Shown here piece after piece: positions 24,390 through 35,690 of a stretch of 64,000 nucleotides of DNA. A model generated the notes under the pieces. That model did not search any database, was not told the DNA's origin, and was given only the letters and a program-made list of their open reading frames with translations. This DNA comes from Archegozetes longisetosus. Taxonomy: Eukaryota; Arthropoda; Arachnida; Sarcoptiformes; Trhypochthoniidae. The position numbers and the translations under genes are program-made. Numbering within the stretch: the first letter of the stretch is position 1; each line of letters opens with the position of its first letter. The stretch covers positions 17,267,794-17,331,793 of the forward strand of contig JAEMBT020000009.1 of the NCBI GenBank assembly GCA_018873245.2, read 5' to 3'.

Positions 24390-24960
24390 CACTTTCTATG
24401 GCGTTTATGCCCATGCAGAACTTCGATTTTTACATATCGTTGGAAAGGTCTTCAAAGTACTACTCAAATGTGTATCGCTTGCTGTGAAGATCCATAGTTT
24501 GTGAGTTATGAGCAATAGTGTGAAATTAACCACAACAGCTTCTCACGAAAACCTAGAATTTGGGTATATATGTATATTTTTGAAAAGTACTCATCGAGTC
24601 GAACTCAAATGTATATCACTACTGTCCCAATTGATACCAAAGGTCAAAATGAGGCCCTCGAAGTTTTAAAGAAGGCTTAAGTTCTTGAAGACGGGAACTA
24701 GGCCCACCATATTCAATATGCAGGCTCTACTCGGTACCCTGAACATAGTGGTATTCCTCACTATGTCCCAGGCCCTGTCATCTAATACCAAATTGTACTA
24801 CGAGTACTCTACGTGTAGTACCCTATATCCGTGAAACTAGGGACACATATAATCTCCATAGTAAAAGGCATATATTCTATTAGTACGTGGTGAGACTTTC
24901 GAAGTGATATATAGGGATAGAAGGCCTATGAGGGGTGCAGATCTGCGCATTTTGCTTTAA
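24390..24960. other. G+C-richer unclassified block with hairpins
   Basis: This block stands out from its surroundings in base composition. Two related subunits of about 60 bp appear in tandem (around 24455-24490 and 24577-24625; shared words AAGTACT, CTCAAATGT, ATATC/GTATCGC). It also holds strong small hairpins, for example GAACATAGTG pairing with CACTATGTC (24742-24770) and TACTACGAGTACTCTACGTG (about 24797). No protein family was recognised in the frames I read. It may be part of an unclassified mobile element. Confidence 0.35.
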
Positions 24961-25182
24961 ATAATGAATTCAAACATAAAAATATTTCCTTTTTATAGTG
25001 AGTGATTAAATAATAATTATGAAAAGAATGGCTCAACAAAATAGATCAATGTAATCGGAACTGCTTCTTTTGTAAAAGTGATTTTCAATTAAATTTGACT
25101 GTTTTCGTGCAGTTGAAAATCATTTCAAGTCTGATAAATACAATAAAAGTGCATCTATACTGGATAAAAACAGTAATACTAA

Positions 25183-25675
25183 TTAGTGCTTCGCATAAGT
25201 CTAGTTCGAGTCGAGTCTATTGAAACCGCTATTTGATTTCATCTGGACTTGTCTCAAGCTTACCAGAAAATTCGAATTCACCGCAATTAATAAATAAAGT
25301 GTTGTTTTAAGTTTTAAAATTTTGTAGAGTGAGCCCCCTATTATGCCACAATACTTTTCTAGATAATCATTGAATTCTGCATGAGACTGTAGAATATTCT
25401 AGAGATTTTCAGAATAACCTATAGGTTACTAGCATATTTTAAAAAGTTATAGAATATTCTACAGATTTATAAAATTTTCTAGGAAACTCTAGAATATTAA
25501 TAGAACCTAGAATATTCTGTAAGTTTCTGAAACTTTATAGAATTTTACATAAGATTCTAGCATTTTTAGAAAATTTCAGACAATTTTCTGACTCAATATA
25601 AATTTAAATATTTCGAATCTATTTGAGTCCTACCCGGATTCGATTTGGACTCGACTCATGCAGAGCACTTCTACT
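25183..25675. mobile_element. probable hAT-type non-autonomous element
   Basis: The left end (AGTGCTTCGCATAAGTCTAG) and right end (CTCGACTCATGCAGAGCACT) are imperfect inverted repeats of about 30 bp. A TACTAA hexamer lies next to both ends (about 25178 and 25673), consistent with a decayed 8-bp duplication. No coding was seen in the interior, which carries the TAGAATATTCTA-rich block listed separately. It abuts a hAT transposase relic on its right. Confidence 0.45.
25375..25590. repeat. degenerate TAGAATATTCTA-rich block
   Basis: Four copies or near copies of TAGAATATTCTA (about 25389, 25449, 25490, 25507) plus related TTCTAG/CTAGAA words occur in 215 bp. The motif is a GAAnnTTC palindrome, the core unit of a heat-shock element, and one site reads GAATATTCTAGAG. 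This may be tandem decay products rather than a regulatory site. Confidence 0.5.
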
Positions 25676-25689
25676 AACCAATACTTCGA

Positions 25690-26990
25690 AAAAACACTTG
25701 ACAAGTTGAAGTGACTGCTGCGGGAGTTTCATTTATATATCACTCAATTATGCGTCATCATAGTTATTTTTCTACTGAACGCGTTATAAATTTATCACAT
25801 AAATTTTTCATAACTCAAATATCTGAAAGAAAGTTACATGTAGACGAACTAAAGCTTCTGCGATTGCTAAAATTGCTTTAGGAAATCCTTTAGTTGGAAA
25901 ACATGCAGATATTTTTTTTTCCTGAATATATTAAATAGCTTGTTGCTTGCGATGTTTCTAATAATGATGTTTCTAATAATGGAAAAGGAAAGATTTTCCA
26001 TGATTTGACAGCATATACAGCAGATATTGCTTAAGTTAATTGTGATCAGCATGATTCTGTATACGTAGACTTTAAATTTGTAAATGACTTCACAATCAAA
26101 GCTAGCTGCTTATATCATATTCTTATTAACATAGCAAAAATCGGGTTATTGAAATTACTGTTAGATATTGTAAACTTAGTTATGAAGATTTATACACCTT
26201 TTTCAACATCTGCAAAAAGGATTGAAAATTTGAAATCACGCTATGAGTTCACTGGAATACGTTTCAAAGAGCTTATCAAACATGTTTGTTAACGCTGTGT
26301 AGCCTACTAAAAGATTGACAGACAACCTGGAATCTATTAAATTGTTCTTTATCGGCGATAATCAATAAGATATCTCTGATGTGAATTTTGTTTGGGGTAA
26401 ATCAGAACCTGATACCCATTATCTGAAATGTTTCTCCAGTTCTTAATGAGCATACAAAACTTGATAACCAATCGATCTTAGCTCTGGAGAAGACATTAAT
26501 GAACTCAATCCGTGTTTATGATATTACTTTCACTCCCAAACAAAGTTGAATAATCGAATTAAAATGAGATTTTATGACCGCAATCTCAAAGAGAAGATGA
26601 ACAAGTTGACGCCACGGATAAAAACACATTTGAAAATGCAACTTTATATGCATATTCTATGTCTTTGGGTTATTTTATTAGATTATTTGAATAATTAATT
26701 TGATTTTTAAAGACTTAATTTCTGAAAAATTCACACTTTTAGAACAAGCATCAGATTATTGCAATGTAGTAATAATTATAAATATTTTTCATATAAATGT
26801 TGGCAAAAATGCTTTATTTTACGAGGTCTCAATTTTTAACGAATATGTATCAATTGATAAGAAACTAGCTAATGACAAATTGTGGTCTAAAGTTTTAGGT
26901 ACCAAATAGTTTTTAAATTTATGTAAAATTGTTGAATGTGTATTAGCTGTTCCAGTTTCAAATGAACTCTGCTTTTGAAGAAATGTCTTA
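25690..26990 (+). pseudogene. hAT-superfamily transposase relic
   Basis: Plus-strand fragments in changing frames follow the order of a hAT/DUF4371-like transposase. The N-terminal part has VTAAGVSFIYHSIMRHHSYF (about 25705-25765) and RTKASAIAKIALGNPLVGKH. The middle has YTPFSTSAKRIENLKSRYEF and FKELIKHV (about 26195-26290). Then comes NVVIIINIF with ALFYEVSIFNEYVS (26760-26860), and finally KIVECVLAVPVSNELCF (about 26925-26977), matching the conserved dimerisation-region block before the ERVFS motif. Many stops and frameshifts show it is long dead. The C-terminal tail after that block is absent here; a matching tail type occurs at 32225-32422 on the minus strand. Confidence 0.65.
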
Positions 26991-27995
26991 ACGAATAGGT
27001 TTTATACTATACTATGCCTGGAACAAATATCTGAAAAATAGAGATATTTATGTGTAAAGCATTAATGTCAAGTAATCGACTGTACCGTAAAACCTACATA
27101 GTACTGACTCATTCAAAATTATTATATCTTAACCTTAATTATCAATGACTTGAATCAATAGATAAGATTTAATAAAATACAAATTAATAATTCATTAACT
27201 ATACTTAGTGAACTGTTGTAATTACTTTCACATTGTAAAAAAATTTTCTAAAAAAACGTTTAAGTTAAAAAATTTGAACTTTGTATTTGAACGAGTAGTG
27301 ATCAAAATATTAATCATTATATTATTTTAGGGCTACAGTACAGTCGATAAATGCTATCGTTGAATGCTATACATGAAAGTGCAGTAGACACTCGATATTT
27401 TGAAACCGCTTATTTTGAAATACCGTCTATTTTGAACCTCTAAAAATGTCCTGTCATTTCTCCATAAGGAATAATGTTAATACTACCGCTTATTTTTAAA
27501 TACTCAGTATTTTGAACCAATTTGAATATCAGTCTATACTATTGTGTACCTCTTTGAAATATCTGTTGAATAGCTTCGAGATATATTAACATATCAAATT
27601 TTCACAAAAAATCATTATTATTAATACTGCTGAGCAGTTCAGGTTCCAGAAATTCGTTGACGAACCTCAAACCTGAACCCCAATCTAAATAAGATGTTAG
27701 TGTTAATCATTCAAATATTGTATTTTGAGCGAAATTTTTATTTCGGACTTTTTTCAATGTACCGGCTATTTTGAAAACTCGCTATTTTAAACTAAATTTT
27801 TTGGCAGAAGCCGGTTCAAAATAACGAGGTTTTACTGTATATATTTTATCTTTTTCGGACATTTGTTTCAGGCATAGTATATTAAAAATACTATGCAATA
27901 TATACTATTCTAAATTAAATTCAATGCATTATTTTTATTTTTGCTATGCAGTATTTCTAATACATAATTAAATACCTATTCTCTAAGGCATTTCA
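26985..27995. repeat. inverted repeat enclosing a pogo-like MITE
   Basis: Segment 26985-27045 (words GAAATGTCTTAACGAATAGG, ATACTATGCCTGGAACAAAT) recurs inverted at about 27845-27995 (ATTTGTTTCAGGCATAGTAT, CCTATTCTCTAAGGCATTTC). The pogo-like MITE 27382-27837 lies between. This may be an older foldback into which the MITE inserted; boundaries are approximate. Confidence 0.4.
27382..27837. mobile_element. pogo/Tigger-like MITE, copy A
   Basis: The element starts CAGTAGACACTCGATATTTT and ends CGAGGTTTTACTG, followed by TA at 27838-27839. CAGTA...CTCG termini with TA duplication resemble pogo/Tigger elements. It is about 456 bp and closely matches 46876-47256, but carries roughly 75 extra bp near its left end (about 27423-27500). 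No transposase was seen. Confidence 0.75.
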
Positions 27996-28309
27996 AAAAA
28001 TGAGCTTAAAAGCTTTTGTTAAAAGGGTCTTGAGTATAATGAAAAATTTATAGTCAGATGAAAGAAACTGAGTATTGGCTTAGTTAACGCAGAAATATTA
28101 TGAAAGTAAACTTTTCTATGAGTTGTCTTGAGTTTGTTTCTGAAAATGATAAGCTGTAAAATCTAATTTATATATATATCTGAATAAATAAATAAATATA
28201 TGTTTAATAAAGATTGAGCCGTTTCGGCTATTCATTAATAATAATTAAGAATTTTAATCATTGTATTTATTTTTATTTAAATTTTAAGCCACGATCTATA
28301 AATTTTGTT
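27996..28309. other. intergenic, no gene seen
   Basis: AT-rich, nothing recognised. Confidence 0.45.
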
Positions 28310-28610
28310 AAAGAATCCCCCTTTGACATTTTCCTCTCGGCCATCAGTTAAAGTCCACCTGGCAGTCGCAGTTTATGGTGTATATATTGTTTGGGTATTA
28401 CGGAGTCATGTGGTTATCATAGCAATCTTGTTCTCTGCCTGACACGCTTCAAGCCCCATTGCTCTTACCTAGACCAACTAAACTTAACTGTAACAATCTT
28501 AATAGCAGTTCTCTAAGTTTAGTTTGGGGACAACACGAATAGCGCCCATAGTGCGTCATGTATAAGATTATATTGTTGTATTAACTACACGGCTCTCTAA
28601 TACACAAATG
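28310..28610. other. G+C-richer unclassified block, possible solo LTR
   Basis: About 300 bp contrasts with the AT-rich surroundings. It ends ACGGCTCTCTAATACACA, somewhat like the end of an LTR, and has a TGT-type start candidate near 28378. No target duplication, primer-binding site or internal domain was found, so the LTR idea is only a suggestion. No protein family was recognised. Confidence 0.2.
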
Positions 28611-29239
28611 ATACATTCTCTATAAACCTGATTATAATGGATTATATGGAAGGTTTTAGTCATTAAATCAATTGTTGTGAAGATATTCGAACTGATATGC
28701 TTTATGCCTAAGGCATTATCTATTATTATTTCATCGAAAGACGTTTATGAAAAAAGATTTTCTTCTAATTTAGTGATCACTGTATGTTTTGCGGAATCGT
28801 ATGAGATGCTTCTCGTCTTCTTCTAACTCTTTATTTACTTAAGTGAAAGTATGTTTCAAACTGTGTTTCTCATGACCTCCAGACTGCACTATACTTTTTA
28901 CATTTGCATCGGATTAAAGTTCAAGTTTTGGACATTTGCGGAGGATATTCACGATACATGCCACTGATGTAAGCATTAGATCTAGAAGTTGGTCCAAAAT
29001 TAAGAAAATACAATATTAAGATACTTTTTAATTATCACAAACCTCTTCATAACAAAGCAAATGCTCTGATCTTCGAGTTTCGTTATAATAAGGTTGAGTC
29101 ACATCGAACTTACCAATTTTCGATTTTCCGTTAGAGTATCAGTTATTTCTCTGTTGGGCTTATTTGAGTTCTCTGATGTTTTAATTTTCAACACAGGACC
29201 CCCTAATTTAAAAATCAAACTTCTTATCAATTTCTTAAT
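28611..29239. other. intergenic, no gene seen
   Basis: Nothing recognised. Confidence 0.45.
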
Positions 29240-29738
29240 ACATTTGATGAAACCAGTGAAAGTAGAAATTTCATATCTCTAAAAGTATATTTAGTGGCAA
29301 AATGATAACTCACTTTTGATCTGGTTTACAAAGGTTCAGCGAGGTCAGAGGTGTCTCATACTAGTGGTGCTATTTTGTAAATTCATTTCTCTCTTATAAG
29401 TTGTCCGTACGCAGCTTCAGGTTAAACTTTATTTGCAAATACTTTAGTTTCATTTTAATTCTTAACTTTAATTTGCAAAAAGTGTTTGCAAGAATAGAAA
29501 GGCCAAAAGTTAAAGAACTTGCAAATAAAGTTCAACTTGAAGCTGCGTACGAACAACTTATAAGAGAGAAATGAATTTAAAAAATAGCACTACTAGTATG
29601 AGACACCTCTGACTTCGCTAGACCTTTGTAAACCAGACCAAAAGCGATTATATTTATTAGATATGTAATTATTGTTCTGCCACTAAATATACTTTTGAAG
29701 ATATGAAATTCCGATTTTCACTAGTTTCATCTAATGTG
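29240..29738. mobile_element. long-arm foldback element
   Basis: Arms of about 240 bp (29240-29480 and 29495-29738) are inverted copies with scattered mismatches and one indel near 29305. Matched blocks include GGTTTACAAAGGT, GAGGTGTCTCATACTAG and AACTTTATTTGCAA. The centre contains TTTGCAAAAAGTGTTTGCAA. Weak similarity may continue about 20 bp further out on both sides. There is no coding. The next foldback begins only 26 bp away. Confidence 0.7.
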
Positions 29739-29763
29739 ATTGATTTCTCATAATTAAATACTA

Positions 29764-30297
29764 CAGGGTCAGGCAAAATCATGGAGGATTTAAATTGTAA
29801 TAAAATTTTATTTATTGATTATAATAGTACAATATTTTTAAAATTCTAAAATATGACATCTCGGATTTAGTTTATAAGATTTTCGAACTGACTATCTTCA
29901 GACACCATCGCATGTTGAAGCCGCTTATAGAAACTAAACTGAATTTATGGAGTCTTTTAAAATGCATTCAATTTCTTTGTGCCTGAAATAGGATTTTCAT
30001 AAACGCGATCCTTATCTCCATAGAAAGATCGCATATACGAAACTTCCATTTCAAATACAAATGAGCTCAAAAACCGCATCCACAAAGAAATTGAAAGCAT
30101 TTCAAGATACCATAAGTCCAGTATTAGATTTTTACAAACAGCTTCAACGCGTGATTGTGTCTGAAGGTATTCAGTTCGAAAATCTTACAACTATATCCGA
30201 GATGTCATATTCTGTAATCTAAATATATTGTACTATTATAATCAATAAATAAAATTTTATTACATTTTAAATCTTTCAGGACTTTAGCCTGACCCTA
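29764..30297. mobile_element. TA-flanked long-arm foldback (CAGGGTCAGGC family)
   Basis: The termini are CAGGGTCAGGC and GCCTGACCCTA with TA on both sides (29762-29763, 30298-30299), consistent with Tc1/mariner-type insertion. The arms are about 235 bp each (29764-30000, 30060-30297) and matched blocks include ATTCAATTTCTTTGTG and ATTTTATTTATTGATTATAA. No transposase was recognised. Confidence 0.75.
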
Positions 30298-30299
30298 TA

Positions 30300-30864
30300 A
30301 TCGTTTTTAAACTTATTAATACCGATCTATTCTATTTTAATTATCTTTAAATAATTTTCGTACTATATGAGCATACGTCTTGAGCTTTGAAAAGTGCTTA
30401 TAATTCATTTTGACTTTATTGAGGGATAGAATTCGGACAGAACAGCCATAAAGAAATAGACGAATCATAATTATTAAGTGGTTTCATGAAACTTGTAAAT
30501 TAAGGTTTTGCTGTGAAACTAAAACTGGGCAAATTTTCAAATATTCATATAAATCATTGACTTATTAGAGAAAAAAATGAGATTTGATAGAATCGAAAAT
30601 TATTGAAAATAGGTTTGCTTTGAATGAAAGTACTTGGCTAATAGAGTGAGTATTACTATGATCGAATCGTGCTATTAATCATGAAGAAATGATGAAATTT
30701 CTCCTATTATCAATACTCTCTTGTAAAGATAATTGGCGACCAAATCACTGGTAGGACCTCAGCTGTTAGATTAGATAAATTATTGCAATAACATAGAGTA
30801 TTGTTATTTGGTATCAAACAAGTACAGTTATTATCGTAATTGAAGTTCATTTTTCTCTACTCTA
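30300..30864. other. intergenic, no gene seen
   Basis: Nothing recognised. A patch at about 30730-30800 weakly resembles 33750-33835 (shared GTTAGATTAGAT and spacing). Confidence 0.4.
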
Positions 30865-30872
30865 CTCTATAG

Positions 30873-31222
30873 CAGCTGTTCCCAACCGGTGGTAAGCGAG
30901 GATTTTGAACACTATACATGATTGAGCTTCATTATTATAAATGAATATGCATCTTCTGCAATTTCAGGAATTAAAACAAAAGTTAGAGTAAATTTTAATA
31001 ATGAACATGATCTGCATTATACTTGAACAAACTGAACCCAGAATTGTTATCTCGTGTAACAGAAAATAAGTTTATATTTCAAAATTAATGTAGACATTAA
31101 CTTCTGTTGCAATTAATTGACTAAAATCAACTTAAAAGTATCGAAAAAAAGTTTACTCATATTACACGAAGTAGATTTGAGCTCAAATCTGGTTCTTTTT
31201 GTCGAAGATCTGAAAATCGCTG
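30873..31222 (+). mobile_element. hAT element remnant with 8-bp target duplication
   Basis: A perfect 8-bp repeat CTCTATAG flanks the element (30865-30872 and 31223-31230). The ends are CAGCTGTTCCCAACCGG and AAAATCGCTG, short imperfect TIRs. The plus strand around 30970-31060 reads IKTKVRVNFNNEHDLHYT and, after a frame change, LEQTEPRIVISC. This matches the block (TIKTKxRNRL...DLRxAL...PRI) near the C-terminus of hAT transposases of the ZBED5/FAM200-like type. It is a deletion derivative of 350 bp. Confidence 0.75.
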
Positions 31223-31302
31223 CTCTATAGTTTGTTTAGTTATTTACCGATTCCATATGAGGCATAGGACTATTATTGACGTGTCAGTTTTTTTAACTTA
31301 AA

Positions 31303-31728
31303 AGAAAAGTTGGCAGGCCTGTAGTTTAAGGAGCCCAACAAAACATCAAACCATATATATATTCTGAACCTACTCGAAGGGGAAAGCAATACTAGGGGGG
31401 TCACGGGTCTGCAGTGGCCAGAAAATTTTCTAGTATGTGGAGCTGAGCATTTTGATACCTCGCTTGATCACTTGATCAATTATCACAAGAAGTTCTCGAT
31501 ATACCCATCTTTACTTGGTTTAGTACCTCGTAATGGATAAACCTGGATTTCTCGAGTCGTAACCCAAGCAAGCCTGGTTTACCCATTTTCGAGGGGGTTA
31601 GGTCTGGGTGGCCACTGCGGACTCGCGACCATCCTAGTATTACTTCCCCCTTCGAGTAGTTTCAGAATATTTATATGGTTTGATGTTTTGTTGGGTCCCT
31701 TTAACTACAGGCCTACCAAAAGTTTTCT
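31303..31728. mobile_element. foldback element with G+C-richer interior
   Basis: Arms of about 135-140 bp (31303-31440 and 31590-31728) pair well. Matched blocks include GGCCTGTAGTT, CCAACAAAACATCAAACCAT and GCAGTGGCCA. The 150-bp centre is unrelated. No coding or clear duplication was found. The inner arm regions are markedly richer in G+C than the surroundings. Confidence 0.7.
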
Positions 31729-32081
31729 CATGAAGCATACTCTATGACGTGATAGACATAAAATCTGATTTTGATAAAACTTTCAACCAAAATAAACATT
31801 AAATAAGTAATGATTTATATATTGGACGACAAAATAACTTTTTCTTTGATCGTATTAATCAAAACGAAGTCACTGAAAAAAGTTAAACATTTGAGTGTTG
31901 AGGATAAGTATATATTTATGTAAACTTAATAGTAGTCGCAAATTTATTATTTATTATATGAAGTTTCTATAATTCATAATCAATTTTGTAGTAAGCACTC
32001 AGATTTATTTAACTAAAATACGATTCTTTAATGTAAAACGCTCACACATATCTTTGATGATGCTATTCCTCACATCTTAAG
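31729..32081. other. intergenic, no gene seen
   Basis: Nothing recognised. Confidence 0.4.
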
Positions 32082-32089
32082 CCTATATT

Positions 32090-32547
32090 TAGGGTGAAAA
32101 AGTCAAAAACTATTAAATGTGGAACAAAAAAATTTGGTCCCCTCGTAAAATATTTCTTAAAAGTTTTAATTTTAAAACAAATTGTATTCACAAATTTACA
32201 ATTTTTATTCATTATTCAAAAATTTTACTTCTGAAATTTTGCTGCGTACAATAGTTTGTTTTTGCTTTTAATGAAATCGTAAAATTCGAAACATGTCATT
32301 GAAAAATGAAATCGTATGCATATTTCTGCTTTTACTAAACTAATATCCATTCGATTAAGTTCATCAGACCAAAGATTTCGGCAGTAAGAAACTTGTTGAT
32401 AATAAAATTGCATTCTTTGCATTAAACAAAAACTTATAGTGGAAATTTTTTAAGTTAAATCTTAAAAAGTGTAATATTTCTGTTGCGCAAAAGGTGCATG
32501 CGGCATGTGGAACACAACTCTTAAATGCAGGACACTTGGTCACCCTA
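32090..32547 (-). mobile_element. hAT element remnant with 8-bp target duplication
   Basis: A perfect 8-bp repeat CCTATATT flanks the element (32082-32089 and 32548-32555). The termini are TAGGGTGAAAAAGTC and GACACTTGGTCACCCTA. Inside, the minus strand encodes the C-terminal tail of a hAT transposase (separate entry). The 458-bp element lacks the rest of the enzyme and is non-autonomous. Confidence 0.8.
32225..32422 (-). pseudogene. hAT transposase C-terminal tail
   Basis: An uninterrupted 65-codon minus-strand frame ends in the hAT C-terminal signature. It reads NLWSDELNRMDISLVKAEI, followed by TCFEFYDFIKSKNKLL and an AKFQK end, corresponding to the family pattern WxDERNRM...VKAxI...C.EFY..I...LL. 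In intact enzymes this part forms the dimerisation region after the third catalytic residue. Here it is an isolated fragment in a short non-autonomous element. No DDE residues are present, so it cannot be an active transposase. Its lack of stops suggests a fairly young insertion. Confidence 0.65.
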
Positions 32548-32555
32548 CCTATATT

Positions 32556-33941
32556 CTATCTTAATTTTATTCTTATATTGACTTTTACCAACCTAAATTT
32601 TAAATAAAGAAATTTAAAAGTTTTTTAGTGCGACATTTGATCGATCGAAAAATATGAGGCTAATCTCTCAGGAGATTCGTGTGCACTAAAACAAACACTC
32701 CTTAAGTAGTTAAAAGTGAGTTTATTTACTCGTGGACTCTCTTAATGAGAGATACATTCTAACCGATAGTAAAAAACTAAGGGTTTTATAGCCTTCATAG
32801 CATGCATACGCGCACACTAGTTCAATTAGTAAGATCAGTAACTACTAAAATGTACAAAATATTAATAATAACAGTATAGACATAAGGGGACTGATAAGTA
32901 GTATATAAAGAAATGATTATAAGGGAGAAATAGTACGAGTCTAGAGGGTAAAAGGGCAAATGCTAAAAAATTGTTGACTATAAAGTGAACTTTTGTGTAT
33001 TTGCCACTTTACAGTTCTTAACTTGGATTGAAATGAGATCTTAATTTCTATGAAGTTTCTAATTTTTCAAAAATAAAGCAAAAGGTAAACTTCAGATCTT
33101 GATGAAAGATAATCTAATTTAAAAAGAGATATTTTCATTACTGACAATATTTAAGAGTGAAAATTAAGTAAAACTCAAGTCCTGACGTTATCATTTTTCC
33201 TAAACGACTATTGACTAAGGCTCTGCTCTGTGTTCTCCAATATAAGGTAAACATGTCATTACTTTTGATTATCTACCAGTGACAGTTTAATTGCTACATT
33301 TAGATGTTGCTAAATTTAATAAATTTTCCCAAGTCATTAAATTTTAGTATTAAATTAAACAGAAATTTGATTAATTTACTAAATTTTATCCTAATGAGAA
33401 AGACAGATTCAATTTTGAAATTTGGATCTACAAGCTTTATAAGTTTCTTTCCTGTTTAAGTATGCTATTGACGCATAAATTAAGGTTTCAAGTTAAATCT
33501 ATATTTTAAAATTCCGATTCCTCATAAAATTTAGAATTTTAATTTTTCGACTAGAGTTTGGCAAGCGACTCATTGATTTCATAGCCAAAATATGTTTTTG
33601 AATAAGCATCAAGAGGAGATATCAAGTATAAAACTTCAGCTCTAATCTAAATGCACAAATCTTTGGGATATTGTACTTAAGCTTATTCCAATGGAAAAAC
33701 GTTACGAGGAATCAGTAGTATGAAAGCTTTTATAAAATGGTTAGATATAAGGTGATAATTAACCTAAGAGATAACAACGTAGGGTCACAAGTCGTTAGAT
33801 TAGATCGGGTTATTTTCCAACACTGATCGGAGTATTAATAAACCCTCTTGAGTTGACATGGCAAGAATTTTTAATATGCTCATATTCGTGCCTATTATAA
33901 AAGAAAATGTCACGTCTAACATCTGATGAAATATAAAAGTT
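32556..33941. other. intergenic, no gene seen
   Basis: Nothing recognised besides the weak similarity of 33750-33835 to 30730-30800. Confidence 0.45.
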
Positions 33942-34358
33942 TAACCGGTAATCATGTAGTATGCGATTCCTGTGATCATAGTAGGCGATTATAAGTGTAG
34001 CGTGCGATTTCAGTATGTGAGAAATTTACATTAAAGTTTATACACAATACTGTAAATAATATAAAATAGTATACATGTTTCATTGTCCTTAATTATTGAG
34101 TAAAAATCAATTGCTTTCATCAGGGCCTTTAAGGCCACTAGAAATAAACTGATGCACAAAACCTATGCTGGCATGTCTTTTATAGAAACCAAGACTGGAC
34201 TACAAGACTTTAGAATTATTTTACTCATTTTCACAAAAATTTACACTGGAAATTCATAGTATATTGATTTATAAAGTACATTGATGGTGAATGACTCTCA
34301 TACATGCATTTCTTCTAAAGTTCGGATCGCAGCGATCGCATACTATATGATCACCCTA
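33942..34358. mobile_element. MITE with about 30-bp terminal inverted repeats
   Basis: The left end (AATCATGTAGTATGCGATTC) and right end (GATCGCATACTATATGATCACCCTA) are imperfect inverted repeats. A GCGATT/GCGATC motif recurs several times in the left end (GTATGCGATT, TAGGCGATT, GTGCGATT). There is no coding. A target duplication was not established. Confidence 0.5.
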
Positions 34359-34683
34359 TCAAACAATATGAAATATTTTATTTAATGAAAAAGGTGACTT
34401 TTTAGTATCATAATTTTTAGTTCAAACTATTACTTTCTATACAAGGTGACAATTAGAATAGGTTTGATTCATTTTACAAAACTTAATCATTTGTACTTTG
34501 TTTGCTTGCTATTAACTTAATGATCGAAAAGCCTATTAACATCTATCGAGATCAGTGTTAACTTATCTCTAAAGTTCAGCCTATGAATGACTGGGGTTTT
34601 CTATCATTCTGTTTTGCAGTTAATCTGTTTCTGTAGGCTTCAAAGTAATTTGATTTCGAAGTGAATTTTTCCAAATCAACGTA

Positions 34684-34770
34684 CCTCGACCGAAAAAAGT
34701 TATGCATTGATCCCGGATTAATCCCTGACAACCTTGGATAAAATAACAGGGACGAGACATAAATTGAGAT
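34684..34770. mobile_element. CCGTCGACC-family MITE, one end only (copy 2)
   Basis: Begins CCTCGACCGAAAAAAGTTAT after TA and is about 80 bp similar to the inverted end of the 47754-48296 element (shared GATCCCGGATTAATC and GGGACGAGAC). No matching opposite end was found downstream, so this is a partial or rearranged copy. Confidence 0.55.
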
Positions 34771-35602
34771 AATAATTTAGTCATTTTAAAACATGATTAG
34801 TTCTTTAGTTTAGTTTAACTACAATTAATCTTTTATTGAACTAAACTTTTGGAAATTTCATTAAAATTAATGTTAATTTGATTAATACATATAGTTCTAA
34901 AGATTAGTTCATATTAGTTTCATATAATCGAATATCATCGTAATAAAGATATTTAAGAAATCTAACAAAATTGAGGTATCGGAAAGACTTTCTACTACCC
35001 TATAACATAAGAATACTGAAAGATTACGTGCCCCAATTTGGGGTCAATGTATACACATTGAGTAGGAAATTCTCACATTATTTTTCACAACTATTTATAA
35101 GATTTCTGTGAGTATATTGAAAATTTGTTGAACATGACAATTCTCTAATGTCCTTGTCAGTATTGTATAAGCTGAATTAATCTTATTAGAGCCAATATGT
35201 AGTTATAAATACATCATAAAGTACTAATTACTTTTTAAAAGAAACTCAATTACAGTTTGTTTGCATTTAGATTCAAATTCAAAAGCTCAATTACCATTTT
35301 GAGATGGTTCCGTTTGTTTAGCCAACTTGAAATTTTCCCAAAAGTATCTGCCTTTCATACACTTCCGTTGAACCAATTTTCAAGGAAATAAAAGTTATGC
35401 TTTTTCTTAATTAATTATCAAATTTTGACTTTTCTCCATAGAGTCTATTATTTAAAAATCACTAAAAATCATATCTCCTAGACTATTGGTGGCATCTTTA
35501 TAATAATTTTCTGAAGTGCGTCATTAGATGAACAATATTTAAGGTCCATCAGAATGCTTCGCCCACTCACTCAGTGAAACCAACCATTCTACTTTGTAAA
35601 GT

Positions 35603-35690
35603 CTATGATGTAAAGAATAATGCTTTACTGATCAGTATATATTTTGCAATTCACTACTTTATTTTTTGAAAGAATAGTACTCTGGACCAA
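35603..35690. repeat. direct repeat, partner at 37203-37290
   Basis: Both copies contain GATGTAAAGAATAATGCTTT followed by similar text (CACTAnTTTACTACTTnATTTTTTGAA). They lie 1.6 kb apart in the same orientation. The nature is unknown. Confidence 0.55.
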
